A stretch of 64,000 bases of DNA from Woeseiaceae bacterium (GCA_011772865.1 WVYQ01000017.1:11720-75719); one strand, 5' to 3'; counted from the first letter of the stretch, positions 46,884 to 55,844 are shown. Numbers and translations: made by a program. The notes: a model not told the origin generated them from the sequence alone.

Positions 46884-47984
46884 GTGACTGATTCGAGGCC
46901 CACCGTGCGTGGCGAAACTTCGGCGACAAAGACCAAGAAGAAAAGAATAATGTCCCAGGACCGCCGTAACGATTATGACGTAAGCAATACCGTGCAGGTC
47001 AGCGATCCTGTTGCGGTTCGCAACGCCGTTTACGAGCTTTACAGCAAAGCGTTTCCTGGCGCCTCCTACGACAAGATCTGGCTCGCGTTCTACGACTTCG
47101 AGCGCCTGTTTACAGGCCGTTATCCTGGCTACAAGGGCTGCGACACGACTTACCATGACGTTCAGCACACCTTGGACATGACGCTTGCCGTCGCACGGCT
47201 GATCGCGGGCTACGAAAGCAGTGTCGAGGCCAAGGATCGTCTCGGCGCACGGCGCGCGCAGATGGCCATCATTACAGCGTTGTTCCACGATGCCGGGTAC
47301 ATTCGCCACGAAGAGCGCGACGCGGACTTCTCGAACGGGGCCGAGTTCACGCTTTGCCATGTCACACGGAGTGCCGACTTCCTGCGCCGTTATCTGCCGG
47401 AGCACGGTATGGCCAGGGATGTTGCTGTCAGCAGCATGATCGTTCACTTCACGGGCTACGAGATCGACCTGGATACGATCGAGCTGGATGATCCCCGTGA
47501 CATCATCTGCGGCCACCTGATTGGCACGGCTGATCTCCTGGCCCAAATGGCCGATCGCTGCTACCTCGAGAAATGCCGTGACCGCCTCTACCAGGAATTC
47601 GTCGTTGGCGGCGTCGCCGTCGAGAACGCCAAGCCTGGCGAATACATGGTGCGTTACACCTCAGGACAGGACCTTCTCAAGAAGACCCCGGTCTTCTACC
47701 AGCAGGTCATGCGCGATCGATTGCACCGCAAGTTCAACCGCGTTTATCGGTACATCGAAGTGCTTTACGACGGCCAGAACCCATACATCGATGCGATTGC
47801 GAACAACATCGCCCACCTTGTGCGCGTTATCGAATCGGGCGACTGGTCGCTGCTGCGCCGCGAACCACCCTATTTCCTCGGCATCATGGACGCCGTCAAG
47901 GAACTGGAATTACTGACCAAGCGGCAGCTTGCGTCGCTGTCAGGCAAGGCCATCCGGGCCGACGGCGTTTTGATGCCGATATAG
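46884..47984 (+). CDS. HD-domain phosphohydrolase (cyclic-nucleotide PDE-like)
   Basis: A 366-residue soluble protein with a metal-dependent HD phosphohydrolase core: TTYHDVQHTLDMTLAV (about residue 90) and ALFHDAGYIRHEE (about 135), followed by VSSMIVHFTGYEID and GTADLLAQMADR. The H..HD..D set resembles class I cyclic-nucleotide phosphodiesterases more than RelA/SpoT. No GGDEF, EAL or receiver domain is present. The GTG at 46884 gives a low-complexity Lys/Thr-rich lead; ATG 46950 (MSQDRRNDYD) is a good alternative. It lies alone after the xthA terminator. Confidence 0.8.
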   Translation: MTDSRPTVRGETSATKTKKKRIMSQDRRNDYDVSNTVQVSDPVAVRNAVYELYSKAFPGASYDKIWLAFYDFERLFTGRYPGYKGCDTTYHDVQHTLDMTLAVARLIAGYESSVEAKDRLGARRAQMAIITALFHDAGYIRHEERDADFSNGAEFTLCHVTRSADFLRRYLPEHGMARDVAVSSMIVHFTGYEIDLDTIELDDPRDIICGHLIGTADLLAQMADRCYLEKCRDRLYQEFVVGGVAVENAKPGEYMVRYTSGQDLLKKTPVFYQQVMRDRLHRKFNRVYRYIEVLYDGQNPYIDAIANNIAHLVRVIESGDWSLLRREPPYFLGIMDAVKELELLTKRQLASLSGKAIRADGVLMPI

Positions 47985-48025
47985 GCGTCATTTAGCAGCT
48001 GCTTGAAATCGGGTCACCACAGGGT

Positions 48026-48589
48026 TCAGTCCCGGCCGGCACCGATGCTTCCCTCGCACCACTTCCGCCATGCGCTGTACTCGCTGCGCGTCAACCGGCG
48101 GTTCGCATAGAACGCCGCGGCGCCTGCGCCCATCAGGCCATAGACAATATCGGCAGCGGATATCACCTCGCTGAAATAGACCGGCCACGTCATCGATGTC
48201 ACCGCCCGAAGTATCTCCAGCGTGCCCGCTCCGAGCTTGTCTGCCGTAAAGGCTGCCGCGACGTAGACGTTGCCGGCCAGCGCACCGACAGTAGCCATGC
48301 ACGCCGCCAGCGCCGGAAAGCGCCAGTCGAGTCCCCGGCCCGCGCGCCGCATGACGAGACCTATGACGACGCCGAGTAACACTGTCATCCACGGAAATAT
48401 TCGCCCGAGCAGCGTCGAAAACATTGCCCAAAGCACGCTGAACAAGACAATGACGATCAACCCACCAAGGGCCGCATTGCGTAGTGACTGTTCGTTGATC
48501 AGCTTGATAACGTCCACTTGTGCTGCATCGGCCGCAGCACCTCGATGCCGCCGGGGCAGACGCACGATGCTTTTCGGTCTGTCGCTCAT
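48026..48589 (-). CDS. Hypothetical membrane protein
   Basis: A 187-residue protein: a basic cytoplasmic start (MSDRPKSIVRLPRRHRG), four hydrophobic segments (about 42-60, 66-82, 92-112, 145-162), then a short polar C-terminus (LTRSEYSAWRKW). No family is recognised. It is transcribed toward the HD gene and is divergent from the SDR operon. Confidence 0.65.
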   Translation of the reverse strand: MSDRPKSIVRLPRRHRGAAADAAQVDVIKLINEQSLRNAALGGLIVIVLFSVLWAMFSTLLGRIFPWMTVLLGVVIGLVMRRAGRGLDWRFPALAACMATVGALAGNVYVAAAFTADKLGAGTLEILRAVTSMTWPVYFSEVISAADIVYGLMGAGAAAFYANRRLTRSEYSAWRKWCEGSIGAGRD

Positions 48590-48684
48590 TCAGATGTTCC
48601 GGTCAGTGCATGTGCGTCAGCACAGTGGGTGACCTATATTACGTGTGTGAAACCCGCCAAATCTATAGCCGCAGATCCTGGCCT

Positions 48685-49458
48685 ATGGCGCGCACCGTAC
48701 TGATATCAGGTGGCGCTTCGGGCATTGGCCGCTGGATCGCGAAGTCTTTTCTCGATACCGGTGACAACGTCCATGTCTGCGACTCATCTCAGGCGATGAT
48801 CGATGAGTTTCTCGGCATGTATCCGGGCGCCGGTGCAACACTCGCCGATATCACGAATCCGGCCGACGTGGGTCGTGTGTTCGATGATCTGATCTCGCGT
48901 CACTCACGACTCGATATTCTCGTCAATAATGCGGGCATTTCCGGACCGATCGCTCGTGTCGATGATGTCGACCCGGACGACTGGGATCACTGCATCGCCG
49001 TCAATCTCAACGGCACGTTCTACATGACGCGCCGGGCCGTCCCGATGTTGCGCAATAGTGAAAATGGCTCGATCGTTAACATTGCCTCGACCGCCGGACT
49101 GTTCGGTGTTCCCTTACGCTCTCCTTATGCCGCCAGCAAGTGGGCCATGGTTGGCCTGACCAAGACCTGGGCCATGGAGCTTGGCCCCGACAACATCCGT
49201 GTCAATGCCGTATGCCCGGGCTGCGTCAGCGGCCCGCGCATCGAGGCCGTCATCGAAAAAGATGCGCGGGAACGTAACGTGTCGGCCGATACCGTGCGTG
49301 ACGTCTATCTGCGGCAGAGCTCGATGAGGACATTTGTCTCGGCTGATGAGATTGCCGAAGCGGTGCAGTTCCTGACATCCGAGTCCGCGGGTAAGGTTTC
49401 CGGACAGACCATCGCCGTTGATGGCCACACGGAAACTCTGTCAAACTGGCTCGATTGA
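48685..49458 (+). CDS. SDR family oxidoreductase
   Basis: A 257-residue short-chain dehydrogenase/reductase: nucleotide motif ISGGASGIGRWIA, NNAG in ILVNNAGISG, catalytic Ser in IVNIASTAGLFG, and YxxxK in PYAASKWAM. The VNAVCPGCVSGPRIE and DGHTET tail are classical SDR. It is the first gene of an operon with an MDR enzyme, a BCCT carrier and an esterase, suggesting oxidation of a small hydroxylated compound. The frame extends upstream but ATG 48685 is where homology begins. Confidence 0.9.
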   Translation: MARTVLISGGASGIGRWIAKSFLDTGDNVHVCDSSQAMIDEFLGMYPGAGATLADITNPADVGRVFDDLISRHSRLDILVNNAGISGPIARVDDVDPDDWDHCIAVNLNGTFYMTRRAVPMLRNSENGSIVNIASTAGLFGVPLRSPYAASKWAMVGLTKTWAMELGPDNIRVNAVCPGCVSGPRIEAVIEKDARERNVSADTVRDVYLRQSSMRTFVSADEIAEAVQFLTSESAGKVSGQTIAVDGHTETLSNWLD

Positions 49459-49483
49459 AGCGCAGGGAAACGGGCGGTTAGTC

Positions 49484-50470
49484 ATGCAGGCAGCGTGGTT
49501 TGGCCAATTCGGGCCGGCGAACCAGGTCCTCGAGCTGGGCGAAATGACTACCCCGACTCCGGGTCCCGGTGAAGTGCTCGTTCGGCTGCGCACCTCTGCT
49601 ATCAATCCGTCCGACGTAAAAAAGCGCGCCGGATCGTTTCCCAACCTGCTCGACGACGGGCCGGTCGTCCCCAATAGCGACGGCGCCGGCATTATCGACG
49701 CCGTTGGCGACGGCATCGATCCTGACCGGGTTGGCGAGCGCGTCTGGATCTACCAGGCGCAGTATGCGCGACGGCTCGGCACCGCCGCACAGTTCGTCGC
49801 AATCGACGCTGTCCGTGCGCCGGTGTTGCCCGGCGGCGTCGGATTCGACGTGGGCGCGTGTCTCGGCATTCCGGCGATGACCGCACATCGATGCGTCTTC
49901 GCAGACGGTGATGTTTCCGGGCAGGCCGTGCTCGTAACAGGTGGCGCGGGCCGTGTCGGTCATTACGCCGTGCAGTGGGCCAGCCTGGCCGGCGCCAGCG
50001 TTATCGCAACGGCGAGCAATGATGCCGACGCCGATGCCTGTCGTGCAGCCGGCGCAAAACAGGTCGTCAATCACCGCAGCGCCGACTGCGCCGCGGCAAT
50101 CCTCGATGCCACGGGCGGCAAACCGCTCGACCGTATAGTCGACGTAGAATTCGGCGCCAATCTCGACATGACGCTCGAGGTACTGCGCGTTGGCGGCACG
50201 ATCGCCACGTATTCCTCGACCCAGGTCGCCGAGCCTGCGATCCCTTTTTTCAAAATGATGTACAAAGACGTCACGGTGCGCTTCGTCATCGTGTATGCGA
50301 TGCCCGAGGCAGCCAAGCAGGCGGCGATCGCGGCCATCAATGCGGCGCTGGCCGAAGACCGTTTGCAGCATAGAATTGCGGCCACGATGCCGCTCGAGGA
50401 CATCGCGGCGGGCAACGAGCTTGTCGAGCGGGGCGGTGTCCGGGGCGCCGTCATCCTGGCCATCGACTGA
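49484..50470 (+). CDS. Zinc-independent MDR quinone oxidoreductase-type reductase
   Basis: A 328-residue medium-chain reductase of the NADPH:quinone reductase class. It has a GroES-like N-terminal domain (GPGEVLVRLRTSAINPSDVK) and a Rossmann domain with LVTGGAGRVGHYAVQWA. It lacks the Cys/His zinc ligands of alcohol dehydrogenases. The start ATG is 25 bases after the SDR gene, and the BCCT gene follows after 13 bases. Substrate unknown; alpha,beta-unsaturated carbonyls or quinones are typical. Confidence 0.88.
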   Translation: MQAAWFGQFGPANQVLELGEMTTPTPGPGEVLVRLRTSAINPSDVKKRAGSFPNLLDDGPVVPNSDGAGIIDAVGDGIDPDRVGERVWIYQAQYARRLGTAAQFVAIDAVRAPVLPGGVGFDVGACLGIPAMTAHRCVFADGDVSGQAVLVTGGAGRVGHYAVQWASLAGASVIATASNDADADACRAAGAKQVVNHRSADCAAAILDATGGKPLDRIVDVEFGANLDMTLEVLRVGGTIATYSSTQVAEPAIPFFKMMYKDVTVRFVIVYAMPEAAKQAAIAAINAALAEDRLQHRIAATMPLEDIAAGNELVERGGVRGAVILAID

Positions 50471-50483
50471 AGCGGAGACGAAC

Positions 50484-51989
50484 ATGGAACAAAGCAGAAT
50501 CGACTGGCCGAGCTTCGGCATCTGCGTTGCGATAATCGTCGCCGTCTGCGTCATGCTGGCGACATCTCCTGATGCCGCCGGCGACGCCATGCGCGCCACG
50601 TATGAATACATCGCCACCGAGTTCGGCATCTTCTACCTGCTCGCCAGCGTTGCCGCGATCGGCTTTCTGGTCTGGCTTGCGGCCAGCCGCTTCGGCGCTA
50701 TACGGCTAGGCGAAGCCGACAGCACGCCGGATTTCCCGACCCTGAGCTGGGTGGCCATGCTGTTTTGCGCCGGCGTCGGTGCGGGCCTGATGTACTGGTG
50801 CGCCACCGAGTGGGCCTATTATTTCGAGTCGCCGCCGTTTGGCGCCGAGCCGCGCAGCCCGCAGGCGTCCGAATGGGCCTCGACTTACGGCATGTTTCAC
50901 TGGGGGTTCACGGCATGGGCCTTTTATTGCCTGCCTGCCATTGCCATCGCGTACCCCTTCTACGTCGGCAGGAAAGACATCCTGAGATTCAGCCTCAGTT
51001 GTAACTGGTTCCTGCGCGGCAAAGAGCACGGACCACTCGCGCGCCTGATCGACTTCCTGTTCATGATCGCGATGATCGGCGGTGCGGCGACGAGCCTCGG
51101 CTTTTCGTCGCCGATGATCGCCGCCTGCCTGGCATGGATTTTCGACATCGAGACCAGCTTCAACCTCGAAGTCATCGCTGTCGCCATTTGCGTCGGACTG
51201 TTCGTGCTCAGCGTCTGGCTCGGGCTGACGCGCGGCATCAAGCGCCTCAGCGACATCAACATGTACCTGGCGCTCGGGCTGCTGCTGTTCATTCTCGTCG
51301 TCGGCCCCACGGTATTCCTGCTCAAGACGAGCCTGAACGGGCTCGGCGTGATGATGCAGAATTTCCTGCGCATGAATTTCTGGACCGACCCGTTCACCGA
51401 ATCTGGGTTCGTCGAGAACTGGACGATCTTCTACTGGGCGTGGTGGATCGCCTTTGCGCCTTACGTGGGCCTTTTCATCACCCGCATCTCGGGCGGGCGG
51501 ACGATCCGCCAGGTTATCGTCGGCATGCTGATTTTCGGCTCGCTCGGCTGCTGGGTCTTCTACATGATCATCGGCAACTACGGCCTGTTCCTGCAGCTCG
51601 ACGAACGCCTCGACTTTGTCGGCATCATGAACTCGGTCAGCGGCAATGCCGCGATCGTCGCGATGCTCGAAACCCTGCCCGGGGCGGCGCTCGTCATCGG
51701 CGTTTTCGCGATCGTTTCGATCATATTTGCAGCGACGACCTACGATTCCGCTTCCTATTCGCTGGCGTCGGGCGCAACTCTGCACCTCGCCGCAGGCGAC
51801 GACCCGGCCCGCTGGCACCGTGTTTTCTGGGCCTTTGCCCTCGCCGTGCTGCCGATCTCGCTGATGTTCATCGGCGGGCTCAAGGTCATGCAATCGGTGC
51901 TGCTCGTCGTCTCACTGCCCATACTCGTCGTCGGCGTGCTGATGTCGGTGGCGCTGGTCAAATCGCTCAAGGCCGACCACCCGCGCTGA
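50484..51989 (+). CDS. BCCT family transporter
   Basis: A 501-residue carrier with about 12 membrane helices. The BCCT signature is clear: FVENWTIFYWAWWIAFAP then YVGLFITRISGGRTIRQ, with the aromatic Trp-rich segment that forms the substrate cage for quaternary amines such as betaine, carnitine or choline. It lacks long N- or C-terminal osmosensing tails, so it is probably a catabolic or ion-coupled uptake system. A GGAG site precedes ATG 50484. Substrate is not determinable, but the operon context suggests uptake of a methylated or ester substrate. Confidence 0.92.
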   Translation: MEQSRIDWPSFGICVAIIVAVCVMLATSPDAAGDAMRATYEYIATEFGIFYLLASVAAIGFLVWLAASRFGAIRLGEADSTPDFPTLSWVAMLFCAGVGAGLMYWCATEWAYYFESPPFGAEPRSPQASEWASTYGMFHWGFTAWAFYCLPAIAIAYPFYVGRKDILRFSLSCNWFLRGKEHGPLARLIDFLFMIAMIGGAATSLGFSSPMIAACLAWIFDIETSFNLEVIAVAICVGLFVLSVWLGLTRGIKRLSDINMYLALGLLLFILVVGPTVFLLKTSLNGLGVMMQNFLRMNFWTDPFTESGFVENWTIFYWAWWIAFAPYVGLFITRISGGRTIRQVIVGMLIFGSLGCWVFYMIIGNYGLFLQLDERLDFVGIMNSVSGNAAIVAMLETLPGAALVIGVFAIVSIIFAATTYDSASYSLASGATLHLAAGDDPARWHRVFWAFALAVLPISLMFIGGLKVMQSVLLVVSLPILVVGVLMSVALVKSLKADHPR

Positions 51990-51991
51990 CC

Positions 51992-53527
51992 ATGCGACTG
52001 CCTGTTCTTCTCGCCCTGGTACTTTGCGCTGCTGCCTGCGGTCGCGCGCCCTCGGTCGACGTCGATGGCGAGGTGCTCATCGGCAGGTACGACAACACGG
52101 TCGCGACATTCCTCGGCGTGCCTTTCGCCGAGCCGCCCGTCGGCGAGTTGCGCTGGCGTGCCCCGCAGCCCCTGGCCTCGAAATTAGCGCGCCGGGACGC
52201 GAGCCAGTTTGCGCCGGCCTGCATGCAGACGATGCGCATCCTCGACTGGTACCGCTACATGGCCGAGACCTTCGGCGCATCGCGGGACTATTACGACGAC
52301 CTCGAGATCAGCGAGGACTGCCTGTACCTCAACGTCTGGACGCCATCGCTGGATCCCGGCGCGCGGCTGCCGGTCATGGTGTGGATACACGGCGGCAGCA
52401 ACAAGAGCGGCTGGTCCTACGAAGACAATTATCGCGGCAACGTGCTCGCGCCGCAGGGCGTCATCGTCGTAACGCTGGCTTATCGCCACGGCGCTTTCGG
52501 GTTCCTGTCTCACCCGGAGCTCGAAGGCGGCGATGCCCTCGCCAACTTCGGCCTGTGGGATATTCTCGCGGGGCTGCGCTGGATTCGTGACAACATCGAG
52601 ACCTTCGGCGGAGATCCCGGACGCGTCACGCTGTTCGGCGAATCCTCAGGCGGCGGCAATATCCTCGCGCTGATGATGTCCGAGCAAGCGCGCGGCCTGT
52701 TCCATCGCGGCATCCTGCAAAGCTCGGCCGGTTACGGCCTGTCGATGCCCACGCTCGAGGACGAGCAGCGGCGCGGTGCGCGGCTGGCCGAGTTACTCGG
52801 CGCCGCAACGCTCGAGCAATTGCGCCAGGTCGATGCGCAGCAACTTCTCGACGTCTATACCGCCAATTTCGACGACTACTACCACGACGCGGCCCTCGAC
52901 GGACAGCTGCTGAGCGTTCCGACCTGGGATGCGATCCAGTCACACGACTTCGGTGACCAGCAATTGATCATCGGCACTAACGACGCCGAATGGCTCGACT
53001 CGATCGACAACGACGCATCGGTCGACGATGTGATCCTGACCGCGCGCGACAACCCGCGCATCGGCGGCGAGGAAGCGCTCGCCTGGGTGGCCGGCGAGGA
53101 CGATCCGCGGCGGGCGATGGATCGGCTGATCACGGCGGAGGCTTACCTGTGCCCGTCGCAGAACGTCGCGGCGAACCGCTCGGCCGCGGGGGGCGCCGCA
53201 TGGATGTATTTCTTCACCCGCGAACGCGAAGACGAGGGGGGCAAGAAGGTCGGGGCGTTTCACGGCGCCGAATATTCCTACGTCTTCGGTGTTCACGATG
53301 ATTACATGACGACGACCGACTACGACCTCGACCTCGGCGCATTGATGCAGCGCTACTGGATCAACTTTGCGGCCACCGGCGATCCGAATGGTGATGGCCT
53401 GCCCAGGTGGCCACTTTTCGAGCGCCCCGACCCGCTGGTTATGGAGCTTGGAGATTCGGTCGGGCAGATTCCGGCGATCGAGCCCGAGATGTGCGCCGCA
53501 TTCGAACAGTGGAACAGCGCGCGTTAA
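51992..53527 (+). CDS. Carboxylesterase type B lipoprotein
   Basis: A 511-residue serine esterase of the type-B/cholinesterase family. It carries a lipoprotein signal (LVLCAAACGR, Cys about residue 16). Catalytic Ser218 is in FGESSGGG; the acidic residue is in the GTNDAEW region and His in GAFHGAEYSYVFG. The N-terminal ISEDCLYLNVW motif is also present. Linked by a 2-base gap to the BCCT gene, so an ester (for example a choline- or carnitine-like ester) may be hydrolysed outside and the product imported; this is inference. The stop overlaps a possible tRNA promoter. Confidence 0.9.
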   Translation: MRLPVLLALVLCAAACGRAPSVDVDGEVLIGRYDNTVATFLGVPFAEPPVGELRWRAPQPLASKLARRDASQFAPACMQTMRILDWYRYMAETFGASRDYYDDLEISEDCLYLNVWTPSLDPGARLPVMVWIHGGSNKSGWSYEDNYRGNVLAPQGVIVVTLAYRHGAFGFLSHPELEGGDALANFGLWDILAGLRWIRDNIETFGGDPGRVTLFGESSGGGNILALMMSEQARGLFHRGILQSSAGYGLSMPTLEDEQRRGARLAELLGAATLEQLRQVDAQQLLDVYTANFDDYYHDAALDGQLLSVPTWDAIQSHDFGDQQLIIGTNDAEWLDSIDNDASVDDVILTARDNPRIGGEEALAWVAGEDDPRRAMDRLITAEAYLCPSQNVAANRSAAGGAAWMYFFTREREDEGGKKVGAFHGAEYSYVFGVHDDYMTTTDYDLDLGALMQRYWINFAATGDPNGDGLPRWPLFERPDPLVMELGDSVGQIPAIEPEMCAAFEQWNSAR

Positions 53528-53530
53528 AAT
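53525..53530 (+). promoter_or_regulatory. Possible -10 box for tRNA-Val
   Basis: TAAAAT overlaps the esterase stop codon 16 bases upstream of the tRNA; a weak TTCGAA -35 (53501-53506) is 18 bases further up. A separate promoter is plausible but unproven; read-through from the esterase operon is the alternative. Confidence 0.3.
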
Positions 53531-53545
53531 AGGATCCAGTTGCGT

Positions 53546-53621
53546 GGGCGATTAGCTCAGCTGGGAGAGCGCTGCACTCACATTGCAGAGGTCACTGGTT
53601 CGAACCCGGTATCGCCCACCA
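53546..53621 (+). tRNA. tRNA-Val (anticodon CAC)
   Basis: A complete 76-base cloverleaf with encoded CCA. Acceptor GGGCGAT pairs with ATCGCCC; D-arm GCTC/GAGC; anticodon stem CTGCA/TGCAG around loop CTCACAT, so the anticodon is CAC (53579-53581), reading GUG. The T-arm is ACTGG-TTCGAAC-CCGGT. Valine identity follows from the anticodon. The CAC isoacceptor is optional next to UAC and is common in GC-rich genomes. No att-like duplication of its 3' end was seen nearby. Confidence 0.97.
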
Positions 53622-53627
53622 GCTCAA

Positions 53628-54179
53628 CTATCGCTTCCTGGCAACGTCGCCGACCCTGATGTCGCCTGACCGGACGACTTTAGCGTTGATGCCGCGAAAG
53701 TTGAGCTTCTTGCCCGGCCCGGAATTGACGAACACGACGGCGTCCTTGCCGAAGCGCGCCGCGAATTTCCTGCAGCCTGTGTGTGGCGGTTCCGTGACTT
53801 CGATGACGGCGCCGCCAATTTCGAGCTGCGTGCCCGGCGGCAGGTTATCGGGGCTCAGGTCCATATCGAGGTAGAGCTGATCGCCGGCCAGCTCGCGGCG
53901 ATCCGGACCGTCGGCAACGAGCGATGCGACACGCGCATTCATGATGTTCAGTTGCATCTCGGGATCCGCGCTGCCGTCGGGCATGTGCCCGCTGCCGCGC
54001 GCCCGCCAGTTGTCGCCGACCAGGCCCTCATCGGTATCGAGCCGCCCTTCTGCGAGGCTCTCGCGGACATCAACCTCGGGACGTCTGACGATCAGCTCCA
54101 GCGCTCCGCTGTCCTTGGGCGATGCGAGGATGTGATCGAGACCCTGCTCGAGCTCTTCGGTAGAGAGTTGCCTAGCCAT
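53628..54179 (-). CDS. MOSC domain protein
   Basis: A 183-residue MOSC protein, a domain related to molybdenum-cofactor sulfurase C-termini that carries sulfur or binds Moco. The conserved Cys is in EPPHTGCRKFAARFG, with GDNWRARGSG, DMDLSPDNLPPGTQ and RGINAKVVRSG. It may be a single-domain sulfur-transfer or detoxification protein of the YiiM type. ATG 54179 (MARQLSTEEL) is preferred to upstream in-frame starts inside the GNAT gene. It overlaps the GNAT gene by 8 bases. Confidence 0.88.
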   Translation of the reverse strand: MARQLSTEELEQGLDHILASPKDSGALELIVRRPEVDVRESLAEGRLDTDEGLVGDNWRARGSGHMPDGSADPEMQLNIMNARVASLVADGPDRRELAGDQLYLDMDLSPDNLPPGTQLEIGGAVIEVTEPPHTGCRKFAARFGKDAVVFVNSGPGKKLNFRGINAKVVRSGDIRVGDVARKR

Positions 54180-54684
54180 TTCCGGAAACGTCCTTTTCGA
54201 ACCAGTCCACGTCCCAATACTTGTCGAACTTGTAGCCGACTTCATGGTAGGAGCCCACGCGCTCAAAGCCAAGTTTTCGGTGTAATGCCACCGACGCATC
54301 ATTGGGTAAGGCCACACCACTGTATGCGCGGTGCGCTGTCTTCTCGGCCGTCAGTTCGTCGATCAGCGCACCGTACAACTGAAAACCGATGCCGCTGCCT
54401 GTGTGTTCGGGCTCAAGATAGATCGCCGTCTCTACCGACGTGTTGTAAGCGGCTCGCGGCTCGAACACGGTGCTCGACGCATAACCGAGAATGTCGTCTC
54501 CTTCCTCGGCAACCAGCAGGCGGTAACGCCCGGTTTCCGCGAACTGGTTGAACCACTGAATGCGCTCGGCGACCGCAAACGATTCGGTATCGAACGTCAC
54601 GTGTGTTTCGGTGACGTAATAGTTGTAGATCTCCACGAGTCTGTTGAGATCGTCAGACGCGCCCGGCCGGATATGAAAGGTCAC
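54172..54684 (-). CDS. GNAT N-acetyltransferase (phosphinothricin-acetyltransferase-like)
   Basis: A 170-residue GNAT enzyme: IRPGASDDLNRLVEIYNYYV at the start, YASSTVFEPRAAYNTSVETAIYLEPEHTGSGIGFQLYGAL (motif A, GSGIG acetyl-CoA loop) and LGFERVGSYHEVGYKFDKYWDV at the end (in parts). This is the Pat/MddA-like group that acetylates phosphinothricin-like compounds or amino-acid sulfoximines. Native substrate uncertain. Confidence 0.88.
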   Translation of the reverse strand: MTFHIRPGASDDLNRLVEIYNYYVTETHVTFDTESFAVAERIQWFNQFAETGRYRLLVAEEGDDILGYASSTVFEPRAAYNTSVETAIYLEPEHTGSGIGFQLYGALIDELTAEKTAHRAYSGVALPNDASVALHRKLGFERVGSYHEVGYKFDKYWDVDWFEKDVSGNG

Positions 54685-55665
54685 TCAGTACACCCCGGGG
54701 CGCCATGCGGCGCTGCGAGCATCGCTGCGGTCATTGATGACCGCAACATCGTATGATCCGTCCGCCGCAACACAACGAATGTCATATGCCTGACCGGAAG
54801 CCTCTTGCGCCGACGTTACCAGCAGCGCCTTGCGATCCGGCGACCAGTTCGCGTAGTAGTGCATGCCGCTATCGGGGCTCAGCCTGCGGCTGCTGCCGTC
54901 CGCAAGGGACAACTGGTAAATCATCACGCCATCGTCAACAGTCACATAGTAGTCCACGGTCCCTTCCGCAGGATTGGTCGACGCGATGCCCGGGTATTTG
55001 CCTTCAAGTGCAAGCAGCGCCGTTTCCTCGCCGGTCTGCAGGTCGAGCGAATATATGCCTTCCTTGCCAGCGCCGTACCGCGAGTAAAACAGAGATCCCG
55101 AGTCAGACGACCACGCTAACATCGACGGTGAGTAAAACGGTTCCGTCTGAATTCGTCCCACGACCGAGCCTTGCACGCGCATGACAAACAGATGGCCCCC
55201 GATCGGTCCGGTTCCCGGCCAGGTCACCGCTCGCGACGAGTAGTACACGATGTAATTGTTATTCGGTGACCAGGACGGCACGAGATCCTGCTCTTCGTTT
55301 TGTGAGGCATTGACCGCGTTCCCCTCCGGCAGGGCCTGAATGTAAATTTCCCGGTTCTCGTCGCGCAACGACTGGAACGCAATCCTGCTCCCGCCCTGCG
55401 ACCACGTTGCCCAGTCGTCCTCGACGTCATTGTCAGTCAGCTTGATGATCGAGGCTGTTCGAGCCTGGTACAGGTAGATCTCGTTGTCGCCGTCTGCATT
55501 CGATGTGAAGGCAAAGTCGATCGTTTGCAGTTGTTCACAAACCTGCAACGCCTCCGCGTTGAGGACCGGCATAGCGCTGTCGGGCGCGGATTCGCCGCTT
55601 GTCGCACAGCCGGCGGCAAGCGCCGATGCGACAACAAGCAATTGAATTTTTTGGCTATTTTTCAT
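54685..55665 (-). CDS. TolB-like beta-propeller lipoprotein
   Basis: A 326-residue lipoprotein (MKNSQKIQLLVVASALAAGC, Cys about residue 20). The rest consists of WD40-like/TolB PD40 repeats: DGDNEIYLYQA, DDWATWSQGGSRIAFQSLRDENREIY, VPSWSPNNNYIVYYSS, AWSSDSGSLFYSR and ANWSPDRKALLVTS. Such blades bind other envelope proteins. An in-frame ATG at 55689 is possible but the lipobox argues for 55665. No Tol-Pal genes are nearby. The stop lies against the GNAT start with no gap. Confidence 0.83.
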   Translation of the reverse strand: MKNSQKIQLLVVASALAAGCATSGESAPDSAMPVLNAEALQVCEQLQTIDFAFTSNADGDNEIYLYQARTASIIKLTDNDVEDDWATWSQGGSRIAFQSLRDENREIYIQALPEGNAVNASQNEEQDLVPSWSPNNNYIVYYSSRAVTWPGTGPIGGHLFVMRVQGSVVGRIQTEPFYSPSMLAWSSDSGSLFYSRYGAGKEGIYSLDLQTGEETALLALEGKYPGIASTNPAEGTVDYYVTVDDGVMIYQLSLADGSSRRLSPDSGMHYYANWSPDRKALLVTSAQEASGQAYDIRCVAADGSYDVAVINDRSDARSAAWRPGVY

Positions 55666-55719
55666 TCTGTACAACCCTGCCCGACGCACGGATTAGGTTT
55701 TTTTGCGGCCCTTTGGGTA

Positions 55720-55725
55720 TATACT
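55720..55725 (+). promoter_or_regulatory. Candidate -10 box of the cold-shock gene
   Basis: TATACT (extended by GGG-TA upstream) lies in the AT-rich gap before the csp gene. It would leave a leader of about 140 bases, typical of cspA-type mRNAs. No perfect -35 is seen. Confidence 0.4.
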
Positions 55726-55827
55726 GCGCCCAGCTTGAATGTACGCCAACTATTTATGCGTTTCGCGCCCATGGTCCAACCCAGGTCGTCCTGATCTCAT
55801 AAGTAAGAAGCAACACTTTCAGCAAGT

Positions 55828-55844
55828 AAGCCCGTGGGGGGCTT
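55828..55844 (+). other. Hairpin in the csp 5' leader
   Basis: AAGCCC and GGGCTT are separated by 5 bases, forming a 6-bp stem about 15 bases before the AGGAG ribosome-binding site. cspA leaders rearrange with temperature, and this hairpin could be part of such a switch (inference). Confidence 0.4.

Noticed and set aside
45990-47546. 518-residue minus-strand frame across xthA and the HD gene
   Set aside because: It spans the xthA terminator and two strong genes on the other strand and has no protein-like features.
51134-51991. N-terminal extension of the esterase frame inside the BCCT gene
   Set aside because: The BCCT frame is clearly real; the esterase has a lipoprotein signal beginning at ATG 51992.
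53546-53621. tRNA-Val as attachment site of an integrated element
   Set aside because: No integrase, no repeat of the tRNA 3' end and ordinary chromosomal genes on both sides.
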